Source: Gammaproteobacteria bacterium (GTDB taxonomy: Bacteria; Pseudomonadota; Gammaproteobacteria; SZUA-229). From it: a stretch of DNA of 6,407 bases. The stretch covers positions 1 through 6,407 of the forward strand of contig JAJRTD010000123.1 of assembly GCA_024278435.1 (NCBI GenBank), read 5' to 3'. Shown one piece after another: positions 5,429 through 6,407 of the stretch. The position numbers and the translations under genes are program-made. Positions within the stretch are counted from its first letter, which is position 1, and every line of letters starts with the position of its first letter. A model generated the notes under the pieces. That model did not search any database and was not told where the DNA came from. It saw nothing but the letters and a program-made list of their open reading frames with translations.

Positions 5429-6156
5429 TGATTGATTGCCAGCAAGTTGTTAAATCGTATTCCGGAAAACGGGTACTGGACCAGATCAGCCTGGATATAA
5501 AGCCGGGTGAATTTTTTGGCCTGGTGGGGATGAATGGCAGCGGAAAATCAACATTGATCAAAGCCATTCTCGACATGGTCAGCATTGATGCCGGCGAAAT
5601 ATTTATCCGGCAATGCTCGCACCGCAAAGTGCAGTCACGAAAAGATATTGCCTATCTGCCCGACCGGTTTGCGCCGCCGGCATATTTAACCGCGAAGGAT
5701 TTTATTCAATACATGCTGCGCCTGCATGGTACAGCATATGACCGGCAGGAAACGGCGGCCATACTCGATGGCCTTGAACTTGATCAATCGGTGATGCATG
5801 AAGCGGTAAATAAACTGTCCAAGGGAATGACCCAGAAGCTGGGCCTGGCCTCCTGCCTGCTAAGCGGAAAATCACTGTTGATCCTGGATGAACCCATGAG
5901 CGGCCTTGATCCGCGGGCACGTGTGCTGTTTAAAAAACAACTGGCAAAACTGAAGCAACAGGGCTCGACCGTGTTTTTCAGCTCACATGCGCTGGCAGAT
6001 GTCGAAGAGATCGCCGATACCATGGCGGTGTTGCATCAAAGTAGTATTCGATTTACCGGCACGCCCGATGCTTTCAGGCAGCAGTACAAGGGTGAAAATG
6101 TTGAGCAGGCCTATATGAACTGTATTGAGGGAAAGGTTGGCAGTAATAAGTTTTAA
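5428..6156 (+). CDS. ABC transporter ATP-binding protein
   Basis: This 242-residue protein is a single complete ABC nucleotide-binding domain. Walker A is GMNGSGKST (34-42, with Lys40). The Q-loop region is IAYLPDRF (74-81), with Asp79 in the usual Gln/Glu position. The signature is LSKGMTQKL (130-138), a common variant of LSGGQ in ABC-2 exporters. Walker B is LLILDEP (150-156, with catalytic Glu155). The D-loop is SGLD (158-161) and the switch His is His187. All catalytic elements are present, so it should hydrolyse ATP at the inner membrane. The only ABC permease in the window is the ABC-2 type protein at 2846-3616, the likely partner although two genes lie between them. The ATG at 5428 gives an N-terminus of normal family length but has only a weak ribosome-binding site. 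The TAA stop (6154-6156) lies at the edge of the target duplication of the MITE behind it; the coding sequence is intact. Confidence 0.92.
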   Translation: MIDCQQVVKSYSGKRVLDQISLDIKPGEFFGLVGMNGSGKSTLIKAILDMVSIDAGEIFIRQCSHRKVQSRKDIAYLPDRFAPPAYLTAKDFIQYMLRLHGTAYDRQETAAILDGLELDQSVMHEAVNKLSKGMTQKLGLASCLLSGKSLLILDEPMSGLDPRARVLFKKQLAKLKQQGSTVFFSSHALADVEEIADTMAVLHQSSIRFTGTPDAFRQQYKGENVEQAYMNCIEGKVGSNKF

Positions 6157-6253
6157 GTTATAACACTGCTGTCCCGTTAACTGTTTTTATATCAGCCCCA
6201 TACCCGGCTGTATATGACCGTGCCGAGTTAACGGGACAGCAGTGAAGTTATAA
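6155..6253. repeat. 9-bp target site duplication flanking the 81-bp MITE
   Basis: AAGTTATAA occurs at 6155-6163 and again at 6245-6253, directly touching the two ends of the 81-bp element and without a mismatch. This is the footprint of a transposition event. Its first two bases are part of the ATPase stop codon, which the insertion left intact. Confidence 0.9.
6164..6244. mobile_element. complete MITE, 81 bp, with 19-bp terminal inverted repeats
   Basis: CACTGCTGTCCCGTTAACT (6164-6182) is the exact reverse complement of 6226-6244. The 43-bp interior cannot code for a protein but contains its own hairpin, CAGCC (6193-6197) with GGCTG (6206-6210), extended outward by TATA pairs. With the perfect 9-bp duplication at its borders it is a complete, probably recent, non-autonomous element moved by a transposase encoded elsewhere. 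Nine-base duplications are known for IS4- and IS1-type transposases; an IS4-like parent is my guess. It separates the ATPase gene from a possible terminator at 6256-6288. Confidence 0.88.
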
Positions 6254-6255
6254 GT

Positions 6256-6288
6256 AAAAAACGGTTTTACAGACGGCCGTCATTTTTT
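6256..6288. terminator. possible terminator after the ABC ATPase gene
   Basis: A run of six A (6256-6261) and CGG (6262-6264) can pair with CCGT (6277-6280) and, after a two-base bulge, with a run of T (6283-6288). Within it lies the perfect palindrome GACGGCCGTC (6272-6281), and GTAAAA/TTTTAC (6254-6259, 6265-6270) form a competing hairpin. The A-stem-T arrangement suggests a bidirectional intrinsic terminator, but the stem is imperfect. Before the MITE inserted, it would have begun about 10 bases after the ATPase stop. Confidence 0.4.
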
Positions 6289-6295
6289 AAAATTT

Positions 6296-6407
6296 CTGCC
6301 AACTGCCAACTGCCAACTGCCAACTGCCAACTGCCAACTGCCAACTGCCAACTGCCAACTGCCAACTGCCAACTGCCAACTGCCAACTGCCAACTGCCAA
6401 CTGCCAA
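6296..6407. repeat. heptanucleotide tandem repeat, 16 copies of CTGCCAA, reaching the window end
   Basis: The 112 bases are 16 exact copies of a 7-bp unit with no substitution, and the array probably continues beyond the window. No stop codon occurs in any frame on either strand: one strand would encode repeating LPTANCQ, the other LAVGSWQ. No start codon leads into it from the left on the plus strand, and minus-strand frames leaving it meet stops within about 40 bases. Nothing shows that it is translated here. The perfect identity suggests recent expansion or active slippage. Confidence 0.95.

Noticed and set aside
6137..6143. Isolated TTGGCAG, reverse complement of the tandem repeat unit, inside the ATPase gene
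   Set aside because: A single 7-bp match is expected by chance and lies in intact coding sequence.
6296..6407. CRISPR array
   Set aside because: The repeat unit is 7 bp and the copies are directly contiguous, with no spacers and no cas genes nearby. It is a simple tandem repeat.

Overview
The window looks like part of a chromosome from a proteobacterium, most likely a gammaproteobacterium of moderate G+C content. The grounds are class III prepilins, a sigma-54 type promoter, ABC-2 exporter components and small palindromic mobile repeats. I cannot name a genus from the sequence. It carries seven genes, one cut by the left edge, and none looks badly broken.

Layout, left to right. (1) Positions 1-1042 hold two overlapping plus-strand genes for related type II secretion/type IV pilin-like proteins. 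The first is present only as its C-terminal part. The second is complete, with an N-terminal G|FTLIE processing site. (2) A membrane sensor histidine kinase lies on the minus strand at 1039-2727, converging on the pilin pair. The stop codons of the two genes share the palindrome CTAG. (3) A divergent intergenic region leads to an ABC-2 type permease (2846-3616). Its stop codon overlaps the start of a single-pass membrane protein with a TPR-like helical domain (3616-4365). (4) A third prepilin (4490-5221) is preceded by a very good sigma-54 (-24/-12) promoter. (5) The ABC ATPase (5428-6156) is probably the partner of the permease but stands apart from it, downstream of the pilin.

Two non-coding palindromic elements sit exactly at gene ends. 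A MITE-like 131-bp inverted repeat (5221-5351) supplies the last base of the third prepilin's stop codon. A complete 81-bp MITE (6164-6244) has perfect 19-bp terminal inverted repeats and a perfect 9-bp target duplication, and lies just behind the ATPase. The window ends in 16 uninterrupted copies of a 7-bp repeat (6296-6407 and probably beyond).

How the genes may work together (inference): ATPase, permease and the TPR-like membrane protein would form one exporter-type complex. The pseudopilins would be inserted into the inner membrane and processed by a PilD-type peptidase encoded elsewhere. The kinase probably signals to a response regulator outside the window. If that regulator is of the NtrC family it could drive the sigma-54 promoter of the third prepilin, but the sequence does not prove that link. 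No pilus or secretion ATPase, secretin or platform protein is encoded here, so the pilins depend on machinery elsewhere.
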